From Aculops lycopersici (lineage: Eukaryota; Arthropoda; Arachnida; Trombidiformes; Eriophyidae): DNA of 64,000 bases. The notes beneath the pieces were generated by a model. It was not told where the DNA came from and ran no database searches. It saw nothing but the letters and a program-made list of their open reading frames with translations. Position numbers and translations under genes: made by a program. Shown here piece after piece: positions 45,401 to 55,733 of the stretch; position 1 is the stretch's first letter; each line of letters starts with the position of its first letter. The stretch spans positions 779,852-843,851 of the forward strand of contig WNKI01000002.1 in the NCBI GenBank assembly GCA_015350385.1, read 5' to 3'.

Positions 45401-48400
45401 CAACAACTAGATTGGCGATGAAGCCACGACGAGATCAAGAGAGCAGCTAAACAGTTTGGATGCCCAACTAAACCGATGGGAGTTCCGTTAGGATGGGTTT
45501 AGTTGAACTTTGGGTTCCATTTGGCTATCGGCTCGAAAGTGTGCAGCAGCAGCAGCAGCAGCAGCGAGCTAGCTGATCGGTCACGTCCACCGGGATTCGC
45601 AAACTCACACCGCCAGCCGGCAGCGGTAACTAGCGATACCGACTGGCCATCCGTGACTTGCCGGGCCCACTTCCGGTTGGTCTTTGCAGCAAGCGTCTCG
45701 ATTAACAGCGCGCTTCGGTTGGTGTGCTTACACGACGAACGAATGAACGAACGGTATCGACGCGACCTGCGCAACTTGCCCCATTGCCGAAGTTGGACAA
45801 CCCGAAGCCTGCAGACCGGCTACTGGTCTCCAGGCGCAGCGCGATGTGGTTATCGTCAGAGGGTTTGTCCGCAACCGGCGCCGCCACAACTACTGACCCG
45901 AGTCCAGCACTCACCCGCGATGATTTGATGGGCGCCAATCATTAAGGTGGTTGAGATTTGTTTTTTGCTTCTCGCAAAAATTCCAACGACTAACGGCGAC
46001 GAGACAAATGGATCGTCGTTGCATTGCACCAACCGATGGTTGGTCTCTTGTCATGAGTTTAAGGGTCATGAGCAATGCGAACAGCACACAATCGGCAGAG
46101 TGGACAACATTGGGCCCCGCATGGTCCAAATTACATTAGTCACAGAAGTGGTCGTAGGTTTCCGGTTCAGGTAGCGACCTCTTCTCTTTCATTCTCAGTT
46201 TGTTGTCCGAACCCAAACCATACCAAAACCTAGCAAAACAAAAAACCCGGACACTAGAAGAAAAAGAGCAAGAGAAAAGCAGCGACTCAGGTCTCGACAG
46301 TAACAAAGTTTTCTGTCACTGACCGCCACTTACTTAGTGCTACTCTCCATGCTGCTGATTTTATTGATGCGCCTGAACCTCTCAAGGCCCAAGCAACTTC
46401 CGGTTGACCAGCTGCTACCTCTTTTTCCCCTTCTAACTGTGAAAAACTAGACAAACTTGCTGCTGCTGCTACCACCGCTTTGGTCTGGAAGCAAGTCGCG
46501 GCGCTAGCGGCTAATTGGTTTCGATCAAGTCCCAATCAAGCGCTAGCGCTATTTGGTAAAAGTTGCATTGTTTCGGTTGTTACTAACGCCAGTGCCACTT
46601 TTATTCTGCCAGTTTGCAAGCATGTTGTATACATACATACTGAAGCACATTAGCTGCTGCTAAGACCAATCAGCTGATCGATGGGCACTGCAACTCAACT
46701 CGATGAATCAGAGACTCGCCGGCCGTTGGGCTAGACCAACAAATCACAGTGGTAACAACCAAACGAACCAAACTGAACCGAATCGAATCGAACTAGACTA
46801 AAACCAAACGAAAGCAGAGTAGCGAACCCACTATTAGTTTGCCAGCTCGTTCCGGTTTAGCTCGTCGGCCAGGGTTACGCCCACAAAGTTGCGGGCTAAT
46901 CCCTTTGAAAGTCGTGTGTTTCTAGTTAGCCTAGTGGCACAATTTGGCCAAAGTACATGGAAACACACAGCTCACTTCGAAAGGGAGAGAGAGGGGCGAA
47001 CCAAAAACATCGAGAGGATTTAGTGGCGCAGGTCATTAGTATCAAATCGAACTCATTGTATTCATTTCGACTGCCGGCCAAGCGGCGACGACGGCTGTGC
47101 AGTGGCACACTAGCTGGCCCAGCGCTAGCTAGACCGTCGCTAGTAGTGTGAGGCTGGCGAGCGAGGCCATTAATTATCCTCTCAAGGCGCAAGGAACTTG
47201 CCCAATAACCAAGCAAAATTACAGAGGGCCGTCCATTCAATTTGTCGGAGTTTGGTTTGTTTCATTTCCTATTGGTTAGTTTTTTCCTTGGCTTGCATTG
47301 TGTTTTATGCGACCAAAGGCGATGAGCTCGCCGAGTTCACACCTCCAATTATTTGTGCTCCGTTGCTTAGTAGACAGCGAGAGTCTCAACAGGTGGCTGT
47401 TGTCCATCTCTACTAGTATCAGCCAACACAAAGCAGCAGCAACGGCGACAACAGTGGCTAAAGGACCAACTTGACTCTGAAGTGAATCGATCGTCGGGCG
47501 CCAGTTACATTGTGGTGCTAGTGACGCTCACCTCTAGCCGTCGAGAATTGGACTTGAGACGCACGCAACTCAAAGGCACGATCGTCGGGCCGCCAATACC
47601 CAAGCAAAGATCTCGACTTAATACCAGCAGTCGCTGGGCTGCCCTCTGCCTCACCACTGAACTGCGCCGACCAACCGGAAGTCGACGGAGGTCCTCGTCG
47701 TGGTCGTGGTCGTCGACGTTGTTTCGTAATGTGCCGCGACTCTGGAACAGCCACTCGTGCGCGGAGCCAACCACAACAGCGAGCTCTGGCAACAACAAGA
47801 AGCCGGCTAGCTCGGCGCACGGCCCGCGCGTTGGCAGATTATCTTGACAATGATTGATGATATTTGCACACCACACGGCCACGCGGCCACGCGGCCAGCC
47901 AGCCGCGTCTAGCTAGCTTGCCAGCTTGCTAATGGTAACTTGGTCAATAGCGCCGCGCGCCAATTGGAGCCACGAGGCGCTGGCTACGTGCGGCTGGCGT
48001 AGGGTTCCACTGGATGCATTCGGCGTAGATCCAGTGGCTCGGTCAGTGGTTGATGTCCACTCAACTCGATTGTGTGTGTTGTTTGTATGCGACAATTGCA
48101 AGTCCCCCGTCAGTTTCGACATTTGAGAGGCGAGCTTTGCGGCAGTCAAGTGTCGCCCTCTGGACGTCGTTGGCCGACTTTCAAGTAAAGTTATGGCAGC
48201 ATCAATAAAAGGCTCGCCTTCTCCCCGGCCACTTCCGCCTCGTCCACCAAATCCCCACACTCGCAAGTCTGCTGCTCACTCGAACTGTCGCTCGTTGCCT
48301 CCTGACTGGAGGGTTAGAGAAGTATAAGACTTTAGAGAGTATAAAGGATAGCGACCAAATTTTCGTCATCTCTTCGGCCATTTACAAGTCGCGTCACTCG

Positions 48401-49431
48401 CCCGTCGTGCTCCTCTCCTCCTGATCCTTCGCTTCAGCTCGCTTTATCGTCGAGTTAGTCGCCACAAGTATTTTAGCTCAAATAACATAAATTCCGTTTG
48501 TGCCTCTTACGAGAATAGAGACCACAAAAAGAGAAGGAGAGTCTTCTATTCTCGGATGGCAAGCGGTCAGCGGCGAATGTGATAACACATTGGGACAAAC
48601 GGCGGGCATTCTGTTTCTTCAAGGACATTTGAGGGGCCAGTTATTGGCGCCTAAACCGAGAACCCTTTTCGGTAGGTTCTCGATTTGGGGCTCGATTCAC
48701 GCGCTCGGCTTACGTGGGTTCGGGTGTCAAGTCGTTTGTTGTCGTGGATGGTCCTGAAGCATCGGAGCTTCCGGTTGACGAGGACGTGGCAGGAAGTGCA
48801 AGTAAGTTGGTGGGCGTAACTGGGAGAGCATATGCGAGAAAGAGGAAGAGAGTGGCTTAGATAGAGAGCGAGGTGAGAACTGGTTTGCCTAAGGGGGTAA
48901 AATGACACTAGAAGGGCGCCAATACTGTAAGAGCCACCTGCGGTTCTCGATGGACCAGCGTCACTTCGTTAACTGAATTCCAACCTCCACTAACCAGACT
49001 GAACAAAAGCTAGAACCAAAAGAGAAAATCCTGAGAGACTGAGGGTTTGTTTGTCTCCCTTAGAATTGAACTGAACTCAAGTAAACTTAAATAAACTAAG
49101 CCGAACTGAGCTAAGCAAACCAAACCAAGCGAGAGGCAACCGGCCATTTCCGGTCACAGGAAAGCAGAGGCTCTTACTGGAGAATCGGAAGCACAGAATG
49201 TCTAGTGCAGCGAGCGGTTCAAACAAGAAAACAACAAAGACACCACGCCGGACGCGTAGATCTCGATAGTCTCACCAATCGAGGGCTCGATTGGCGGTTT
49301 GGCGAACGGTCTCTGAAGTTTGAAACTTTGGGAGCAAACCAAATGGCCAGATAAGTTGCATAACTGCCCCTTGATAATACTACGCTACTGGATGGCGACG
49401 TCTAGATTGGTGATCTAAAGGTCTCGGTGGC

Positions 49432-49471
49432 GGCGGCCCCCTTCCGTCGAACGAAACGGAAGGGGACCGCC
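49432..49471. repeat. 16-bp hairpin, one mismatch
   Basis: Arms 49432-49447 and 49456-49471 pair at 15 of 16 positions (inner core CCCTTCCGT/ACGGAAGGG) around an 8-nt loop. Confidence 0.8.
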
Positions 49472-51055
49472 TGCTGTTGCTCGTTGGAGCTTTTGAAGCC
49501 GCCATTCGATTGGAGGCGCAAAAGCTGGCAGAAGCAGCAAGCTGCCAATTTCTCGCTTCGTTGGTGATGCTGCCGACGGAAACTTCGCCATCGCCACTGG
49601 TTTAGTTTGCTTCTCCTCGGTTCTTATTCCATGGGTTTAGGTCCAGGTTTGTGGCAGAGAAGGCGGCAAAAATCGGAAGTGAGTCAACTAGCAGTTTGGT
49701 CTTCAGTATGGGAGCTAGTAAAAGTTGGTGTTATCAAACCTTTTCCGCGCGCTAGCACATTCGAATGTGCTCTAGAGCGACCAGAGTTAACCTCGACTCC
49801 CTCTCTCATGGGCTTGCTCTTTTTGGGGATAAAGTCAACAGAAGAAAGTCAAGTCGCCGAGGCGAAAAGAGGAGGGCGAAAACCAGATTGGCAAAACTCA
49901 ACTAACAAAACTCAACTTCCTCGTTCCAAGTTGAGTTTTGAGAACCGAAACAACAAATTCAAATCGCCGGCTGGCAAGCTAACTGGTTAGTCGGTGGCAG
50001 CGGCGCCGGCAACTGGCACCTGGAAAGTCGCCATTTGGATCTGGCAAGGTTCTGTTATACTTTTTTGTTTTGCATGGAGAGTTAGCTTCAACGAAATGGC
50101 AGTTACTACTATATCATCTGCAGGATTACTATTCATGGTCGTGTAGTTTCCAATTTGTTTATTGGAACCTCAACGCAGGCGCCAAATGGCCAGTCAGCGG
50201 CTGGGCCTGGTTCTCGTCGTTGGGTCTCAATCGTTGCGGGCTCAATGGAAGTTGTCGATTCGCTTGGTTGCCTTCGAGGCGAGGATTTCCACTAAAACTT
50301 TACTTTTTTCGACTAAGGGACTATTCACACCACCATCCCCGTCGCCATCAGGTGGCCGCGACTAGTCCAAGTGGAAATTTTTAGCTGGCGCGACGTGAAC
50401 CCCGTGCAAGAGGAGATCCTTTTTTCTCTCTTTCCCTTTCCGGTTCCATTTTTGCAACCCCCAAACAAATGTGCATTGTCACTTTGGGGCTCCGACTTAT
50501 AGAGACGCAACAGCAACAACGACAACGACAGCAACACAAAAAGACAATAGAAGGATGTCAGGTGGCTCCGCTCACTCGAGTGGCCGCCACTTCCTGTTCT
50601 CTCTTGAGCCGTGGCAAAAAATTGATTACCCCCAGGTTGCTCGGTCCAAGCAGGCAACCTTTAGCTAGGAAGCGACGACAACGACGGCAGCGTCAACATC
50701 GACAACGAAGAAGATTATTTCTCTCGCTGGTCAGCGCAACTCGCTCGATCATCAAACTTCCTGTTGAGTTTGTCTCGCTGCAGCTTGGTGGCGACCGCCA
50801 CCATCACCAGCGCCATCAATTGATTTCTCTCTCATTAATCACGCAACAGCGACAACAAGCAAGCGAACGAGCGAGTTAGTGAGCAAAATTGTGCCAGAGA
50901 TACTAAGCAACTCGATGAAAACTTAACCGATGACCTGGAAGTCGGCTGGCCGGAAGTGGCCTGCAAAGAAGGTTGAGTGTAGTATTGTTGTGTGAGATGA
51001 GCCAATACAATGAGAATAGTTAAGCTCAACTCTTCGGCTAACCCACACGAACAGA

Positions 51056-51190
51056 ATGTTAATCAAACTGGATTTGCTGTTAGCTCTCTTCGCTGTTGGA
51101 TATATCTATCAGCAGAGGCCCGGTAAACTTGAGCTCAGTGGTTCAGGAGATGTCTTGCGAGGAAAAAATAAGGAACAGACGATGCTGTAG
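51056..51190 (+). CDS. Possible 44-aa membrane micropeptide
   Basis: The frame begins MLIKLDLLLALFAVGYIYQQ and ends KNKEQTML. It has a hydrophobic N-terminal segment followed by a polar, basic end, as in single-pass micropeptides. It is preceded by a branch-point-like GGCTAACCC and an acceptor-like AACAG, so it might be the second exon of a gene whose first exon lies upstream (a TATAAAG at 48341 and a GTAAGT donor at 48802 are candidates). No family is recognised and chance is a real possibility. Confidence 0.2.
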   Translation: MLIKLDLLLALFAVGYIYQQRPGKLELSGSGDVLRGKNKEQTML

Positions 51191-51425
51191 ACATAGACAT
51201 AGACTCATCATTGACGTCCTCTTCCAAGTCGTCGGAGCGCAAGTGATACTCTAAGTCCACACCAAGGATAACAGTGTTTCCTATGTTTCAAGGAAAGGTA
51301 AACATGATATATCTTCCCCCCTCGTCCTCAGCTTAACTAAAGCTTGAGGGTGTTCGACAACACTAGTTGGTTTTCACAAGAACTGGTTTCGATCTTTAAG
51401 ATTAACTTAGCCTCAGCTCACGCAC

Positions 51426-51431
51426 TTTATT
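51426..51431 (-). promoter_or_regulatory. Drosha poly(A) signal overlapping the stop codon
   Basis: On the minus strand AATAAA contains the TAA stop (51429-51427). The same arrangement is seen at CTU1. Confidence 0.55.
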
Positions 51432-54330
51432 CTGATTTGAACCTCTTGACCTCTCTTGCCACCGGTCTCTGTCGCTGGCCCAATTCCGGAAATTCTCCTC
51501 GATATTTGTGCAGTGCATTCGTTGCAGCCGACATCTCGGCATCTTGAATACTTGGCCCACTTCCAGTCGCTAATCTGCGATCCTTAAAGTAAACAGCAAC
51601 ATTGTAAACGCGAGTATTAGTTGGCCCAATAGTGTCAACAACCTTGTAAACTGGTATATCCGGCTCTCGGCTCTCGAGCGATCTGAGCGTTAGGCAACAT
51701 TGTTGTAGTTTTGATTTGGGATCATTCCAGCTTTGATGTATAATGAAATCCTCCAGCCGCGGGAAAAAGCAAACGGAGCAAAAGGCGCGACATCTATCTA
51801 AACCAGCGTCTACATATAGTGCGCCTATGAATGCTTCCAATAAATCGGCTCTATCCTTGGTCCTCAGCGGCCCTTTGGTTCGGTGGTTCAAGTACTCGGA
51901 CATTCCAAGATCATCACAAACAACTGTTTGCGTTCGATTGTTAACTAGAGAACTACGCAATAGTGACAAGTGGCCCTCGTGGTGGCCAGGAAAGTGTTTG
52001 TATAGATACTCGCTGGCAATGAGTTGCAACACAGTGTCGCCTAAAAACTCCATTCTCTGGTTGGTGCCCAGTGTCAAGTTATTGAAACCAACACTTCGAT
52101 GTGTGAAAGCTCGAGCCAGAATTCTGATATGTTTAAACTCAATGCCTGTCATCTGTTCAAACTCCGTCAGACGCTTGAGTAGCGGTATCTTCTCAATTAG
52201 TTGCCTGTCGCCCTGGGGATTCTGTTGCTGGAGCGGATGTCTCGGGTACTCGACCCATTTCTTTAGCAAATGCTCGTCATCGTCAAATAATACATTTGCC
52301 AACACTTTATCGGCCACCTCGAGGCCGGCGTCCAAAAAGAGTGCTGCCATCAGGGCCTCAAAACAATTAGCCATAGCATGGCGTAGTTCGAGGTCATGGC
52401 AGAGATCCGATCCGTGAGCATAAAGCATGAATTTATCTAATTGAAGCTTCTTCGCCAAGATGGCCAAGTGTTGATTCTGAACAAGAGCTGCCCGATACGT
52501 GGCAAGACCGCCCTCCTCCAAGTCCGGAAACATGAAGTATATGTGAATTGAGGTTAGAAACTCCACCACAGCGTCACCAAGAAACTCAAGTCTCTCGTTG
52601 TGTTGAATGTTTGAAATTGTTTCTTCTTGACAACCAAATCTGGACATGATATTAAACAACGTGTTTATACCACGTTTCCTAGTTTGGTGATTGATCTTGT
52701 TATTTCCATAGGCTGGCTGTCGGAATCCCAAATTGTTGAGCGTATTTCTAGCGTGATCTGGATTGGTGCCATAGTTTTCTCTATACGACGGATGGGTTAA
52801 AGCTAATTGTAACAAGTATTTATCCGCAAATTGATGGCCAATCAGGTTCTCCAGATACTCGAGCGAGTGTTGGAATCGAATTTGATAAACAATAACCGGC
52901 ATCACCATTGCATGCTGGACGACATCACAAAGTAGACCTGTTGTTAGGAACTTTTCACAAGGCAAAACAATAGTATCACGCTTGGGCTCTGCCTTGACCT
53001 TATACTCTTGAAGTTTTTCCTCTTTTTGGGCGAGAGTTAGCTTATCCGCATGGCTGACCTTTGGTTTGTTAGCTAGCAAATGGCGAAACTTGAGTAGCTC
53101 CTTCCAAGCTCTTTGGTATTGCGGATTTCCGGCGTAACTTAGCTGCAGAGGCCTAAGTCCAAAATGAATTATTACTGGAACATCATTCTCAATATCGATT
53201 TGGTCAATGCGAACTGCTGCCGGCCTATGGTTGGGCGCCCAGACTATCATGTCCTTATAACGGCGTCGATACTCTAGCCAGTCTGCCCCATATAGTTTAG
53301 CCTCCTCGTAGAGTGAGTTGGACTCTTTGATAAGATATCTCAGGATGGCATCGATTGAAAGTAGCTCCTTCAAGCCTGGACTTACTTGACGAGCAAATCG
53401 TGGATATAGATGGAATCTTGGGCATCCGGTCTTGTCCCCATAAGCTCGCCAATCAAGGTCATAGAGTTCCAGAATCTCAGTAAATAGATATCGCTTGAAC
53501 AACTCAAGTCCAGCAACAGTGTAGTTGGGGGGAACTTCTTCTGGAACTAGCTCAATAGTATACTCGATATTGAATCTAACCATCTTGCATGGAGACATGT
53601 TTGACAATGGTGCATGGGATAGCAACGAGAATCCTTCAAATCTATACAAGTGGTCATTGTGCTCGATGGTTGTTGAGTACTCCGAGGTAAAGTTGATGAT
53701 TGGCTCAATATGGACACTGTAATGGTATAATCTATCTGCACTGTTCGAGTAAATATCACAAGGTTCTAATGGTTCTTCTCCAGGAAAAATTCCGTGTCTT
53801 ATGCCTGTCTTCCGGGCACTGATACTACATCTACAAGCTGGTCCATCATTGAGTTGGCCCACTTTGTTGAACCACAATTCATCATGTAACTTTGAGTCAC
53901 CAGTCGGCAATCTTGGCGGCGATTCCTTAAAGTGTTCCTCCAAGTCAGACTCGATCTCATCAAATTCCATTGCATCCTCAGGACTACTATTGTAAATGAG
54001 ATTCTTCGGAGGACTTTCATCGTCCAAATCAGACTCATCTTCATGGCCATGATGATTGTGATGATGGTTGTGATGGTGGTTGTGATGGTGGTTGCGATGG
54101 TGGTGTCCATGACATGAGCTAATTGGTTTTGGGAGTTGATCGTGCTTCTCATGGCTTAAGGACAGAATCTCCTTCTCAAATTGAGCATGTAATACAGTTA
54201 GGCCGGGCGTTGATATGCATTCATTCTTGAAATCGCTAGTGGATTGGTAGTTATCACTTGGAGCGTATCTTGTGAAGCCTAATTTGGATCGGATTCTCGA
54301 TGAACCCGTCCAGTTATCAGCTGTAGCCAT
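51427..54330 (-). CDS. DROSHA: Drosha, nuclear class 2 ribonuclease III
   Basis: Single-exon, 967 aa. Drosha, with its partner Pasha/DGCR8, cuts primary microRNA hairpins in the nucleus. Visible: a His/Asn-rich N-terminus (74-96) in place of the long Pro/RS-rich region of vertebrates (human 1374 aa), then the central domain with ACRCSISARKTGIRHGIFPGEE (165-186). RNase IIIa has ERLEFLGDAVVEFL (E582, D586) and NCFEAL (E658). RNase IIIb has QRMEFLGDTVLQL (E761, D765) and DLLEAF (D829, E832). A C-terminal double-stranded RNA-binding domain spans about 868-945. Both active sites look intact. Two RNase III domains preceded by a central domain and no helicase or PAZ separate it from Dicer. Head-to-head with the RanBP3-like gene, 351 bp apart. 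The lack of introns is unusual for an animal Drosha. Confidence 0.97.
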   Translation of the reverse strand: MATADNWTGSSRIRSKLGFTRYAPSDNYQSTSDFKNECISTPGLTVLHAQFEKEILSLSHEKHDQLPKPISSCHGHHHRNHHHNHHHNHHHNHHGHEDESDLDDESPPKNLIYNSSPEDAMEFDEIESDLEEHFKESPPRLPTGDSKLHDELWFNKVGQLNDGPACRCSISARKTGIRHGIFPGEEPLEPCDIYSNSADRLYHYSVHIEPIINFTSEYSTTIEHNDHLYRFEGFSLLSHAPLSNMSPCKMVRFNIEYTIELVPEEVPPNYTVAGLELFKRYLFTEILELYDLDWRAYGDKTGCPRFHLYPRFARQVSPGLKELLSIDAILRYLIKESNSLYEEAKLYGADWLEYRRRYKDMIVWAPNHRPAAVRIDQIDIENDVPVIIHFGLRPLQLSYAGNPQYQRAWKELLKFRHLLANKPKVSHADKLTLAQKEEKLQEYKVKAEPKRDTIVLPCEKFLTTGLLCDVVQHAMVMPVIVYQIRFQHSLEYLENLIGHQFADKYLLQLALTHPSYRENYGTNPDHARNTLNNLGFRQPAYGNNKINHQTRKRGINTLFNIMSRFGCQEETISNIQHNERLEFLGDAVVEFLTSIHIYFMFPDLEEGGLATYRAALVQNQHLAILAKKLQLDKFMLYAHGSDLCHDLELRHAMANCFEALMAALFLDAGLEVADKVLANVLFDDDEHLLKKWVEYPRHPLQQQNPQGDRQLIEKIPLLKRLTEFEQMTGIEFKHIRILARAFTHRSVGFNNLTLGTNQRMEFLGDTVLQLIASEYLYKHFPGHHEGHLSLLRSSLVNNRTQTVVCDDLGMSEYLNHRTKGPLRTKDRADLLEAFIGALYVDAGLDRCRAFCSVCFFPRLEDFIIHQSWNDPKSKLQQCCLTLRSLESREPDIPVYKVVDTIGPTNTRVYNVAVYFKDRRLATGSGPSIQDAEMSAATNALHKYRGEFPELGQRQRPVAREVKRFKSE

Positions 54331-54681
54331 TGGTTCGGGAATGCTGACTAGATATTGCGATTCACGTAGAGTAGATTCAATATTAATATGAGTAAATTCA
54401 TTGTAAGATTTTCATGATCTTAATAAATAAGACACCTTTGGTTGGGGAAAATATATGCACATGGAAGTTTTCAACATACATGTAACCATGTGTTAGGTTT
54501 TACTTTTTGTTTACCTATTTTCATCTGTGTTCCAAAATTTTATCGTAAGCACGCGGTACTTCCAAATAAGCGCAAACCGCACAGAATGAGTCAATAGATT
54601 GGCCGAATCTCCGTGATCCATCAAATTATTTATCAGTTCTCGAACTCATTATTTCTATCTAGATTTATACTATAATCAATC
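54331..54681. promoter_or_regulatory. Shared 351-bp divergent promoter of Drosha and RanBP3
   Basis: The only DNA between two start codons pointing away from each other. No clear TATA box; an initiator-like TCAGTT lies at 54633, 49 nt before the RanBP3 ATG. A palindrome-like ACATGTAACCATGT occurs at about 54478-54491. Confidence 0.6.
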
Positions 54682-55710
54682 ATGCAGGAAGCACCAGTGA
54701 TGAAAGGCTCCGGTTTACCGCCTGTTAATGAGACAAAATCCGAGGAAATTGTTCATGTATTTGGTAGAAATCTTGAAGAGCGAGTAATCGAGCCTACACC
54801 AACCGAGGAACCACCAGCAACATCAACATCGACACAGCCAAATGAGAATAAGGAAACAAAAGAAGATGATGCAAGCTTATTTAGAAAGCGAAAAATAGAT
54901 GCTCTAACGGGCGAAGAGGATGAGGAAACCGTATTTCAGGGTGACTTCAAACTTTTTGCTTGGGATCTGGCGACGTCCAACTGGATTGAAAAGGGTAGGG
55001 GCCAGCTGAAACTCAATGATTCCATCGACGATGAGGATAAATCAAGGCTTATAATGAGGATAAGTGGAACACTTAGGATTATTCTAAATGTAGCTATAAA
55101 AAGCTCTTTCTTCAAAATTGTCGCCTGCACAGAAACAAACATTCGTTTCACCGATAGTCAAACCGTTTGGGCTGCGAGCGGTCAGAATACCAAAAAACTC
55201 AAGGGGTTGATTGATGAGCGTTTGGAAAGATGCTCTAAAAAGTCTAAGACCGACGAAGATGATAATGCCAAGGTTACCGTGGCAGAGTCGAAATCAGACG
55301 ATGCAGCAAAATTGGGTAACGGTTCCAACTTGAAACCAGAGGAGCCCAAATCTAATGATGATAAAAAGGAATTGAACTCGTCTAAGGAAGAAGGTGAAGT
55401 GCCAACGTCAGATGAAGATGAGGACGAGGACGAGCAAGAAGACTCAGAGCATGATCCAAGCGATTCTGATGATAGCCAGGCGGGGACACCCAACAAATCA
55501 AAGCGAGAGGTCAAGGCATCAGACACTAGCGAAGTAGAAGAAAAATCTGCTCCCGAGAAGGAAGATCTCAAAGACGAAGAAGAGAAAACAAAGCCCGATG
55601 AAGAGAGGAAGCTAGAGCATATGGTAGAATCTGAGCAAAGTGAGGATAACAAACCAAAAAACGCACCACAACCAGAGGATGAGTTAGAAAAACCTAATCA
55701 AGGGGAATAA
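54682..55710 (+). CDS. RANBP3: RanBP3-like Ran-binding protein
   Basis: Single-exon, 342 aa. A Ran-binding (PH-like) domain lies at about 85-190: FQGDFKLFAWDLATSNWIEKGRGQLKLND, then RLIMRISGTLRIILNVAI, matching RanBP3 (CKLFVFDKTSQSWVERGRGLLRLND, LVMRTQGSLRLILN). RanBP3 is a nuclear cofactor of the exportin CRM1. The N-terminus has a basic RKRKIDALTGEEDE nuclear-localisation-type motif (68-72). After the domain comes a very acidic Glu/Asp/Ser/Lys tail of about 150 aa with no fold evident. Human RanBP3 is longer (over 500 aa), with the domain toward the C-terminus, so the long tail is different here. The stop is inside AATAAC and lies 23 bp from the convergent MTR4 stop. The RanBP3 rather than RanBP1/2 call rests on the GRGxLRLND-type sequence and domain divergence. 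Confidence 0.85.
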   Translation: MQEAPVMKGSGLPPVNETKSEEIVHVFGRNLEERVIEPTPTEEPPATSTSTQPNENKETKEDDASLFRKRKIDALTGEEDEETVFQGDFKLFAWDLATSNWIEKGRGQLKLNDSIDDEDKSRLIMRISGTLRIILNVAIKSSFFKIVACTETNIRFTDSQTVWAASGQNTKKLKGLIDERLERCSKKSKTDEDDNAKVTVAESKSDDAAKLGNGSNLKPEEPKSNDDKKELNSSKEEGEVPTSDEDEDEDEQEDSEHDPSDSDDSQAGTPNKSKREVKASDTSEVEEKSAPEKEDLKDEEEKTKPDEERKLEHMVESEQSEDNKPKNAPQPEDELEKPNQGE

Positions 55711-55716
55711 CATAAC

Positions 55717-55722
55717 TTTATT
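55717..55722 (-). promoter_or_regulatory. MTR4 poly(A) signal
   Basis: AATAAA on the minus strand, beginning 11 nt after the MTR4 stop. Cleavage 10-30 nt on would fall near or within the RanBP3 coding end. Confidence 0.6.
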
Positions 55723-55733
55723 CTTGGTCGAAT

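Larger units (their letters stand above)
42339..51425. other. About 9 kb region without a recognisable gene
   Basis: No known protein family is found on either strand; open frames are short and overlap. It contains TATA-like words (42476, 42555, 48341), a GA microsatellite with a gap (45199-45400), an AAACT/AAACC pentamer array (44136-44177) and hairpins (43317-43345, 49432-49471, 49754-49771). At least five exact ACTTCCGGT elements lie at 43029, 44632, 45669, 46396 and 47674. A small open frame at 51056-51190 is listed separately. It may hold noncoding transcripts or regulatory DNA of the flanking genes. Confidence 0.6.
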
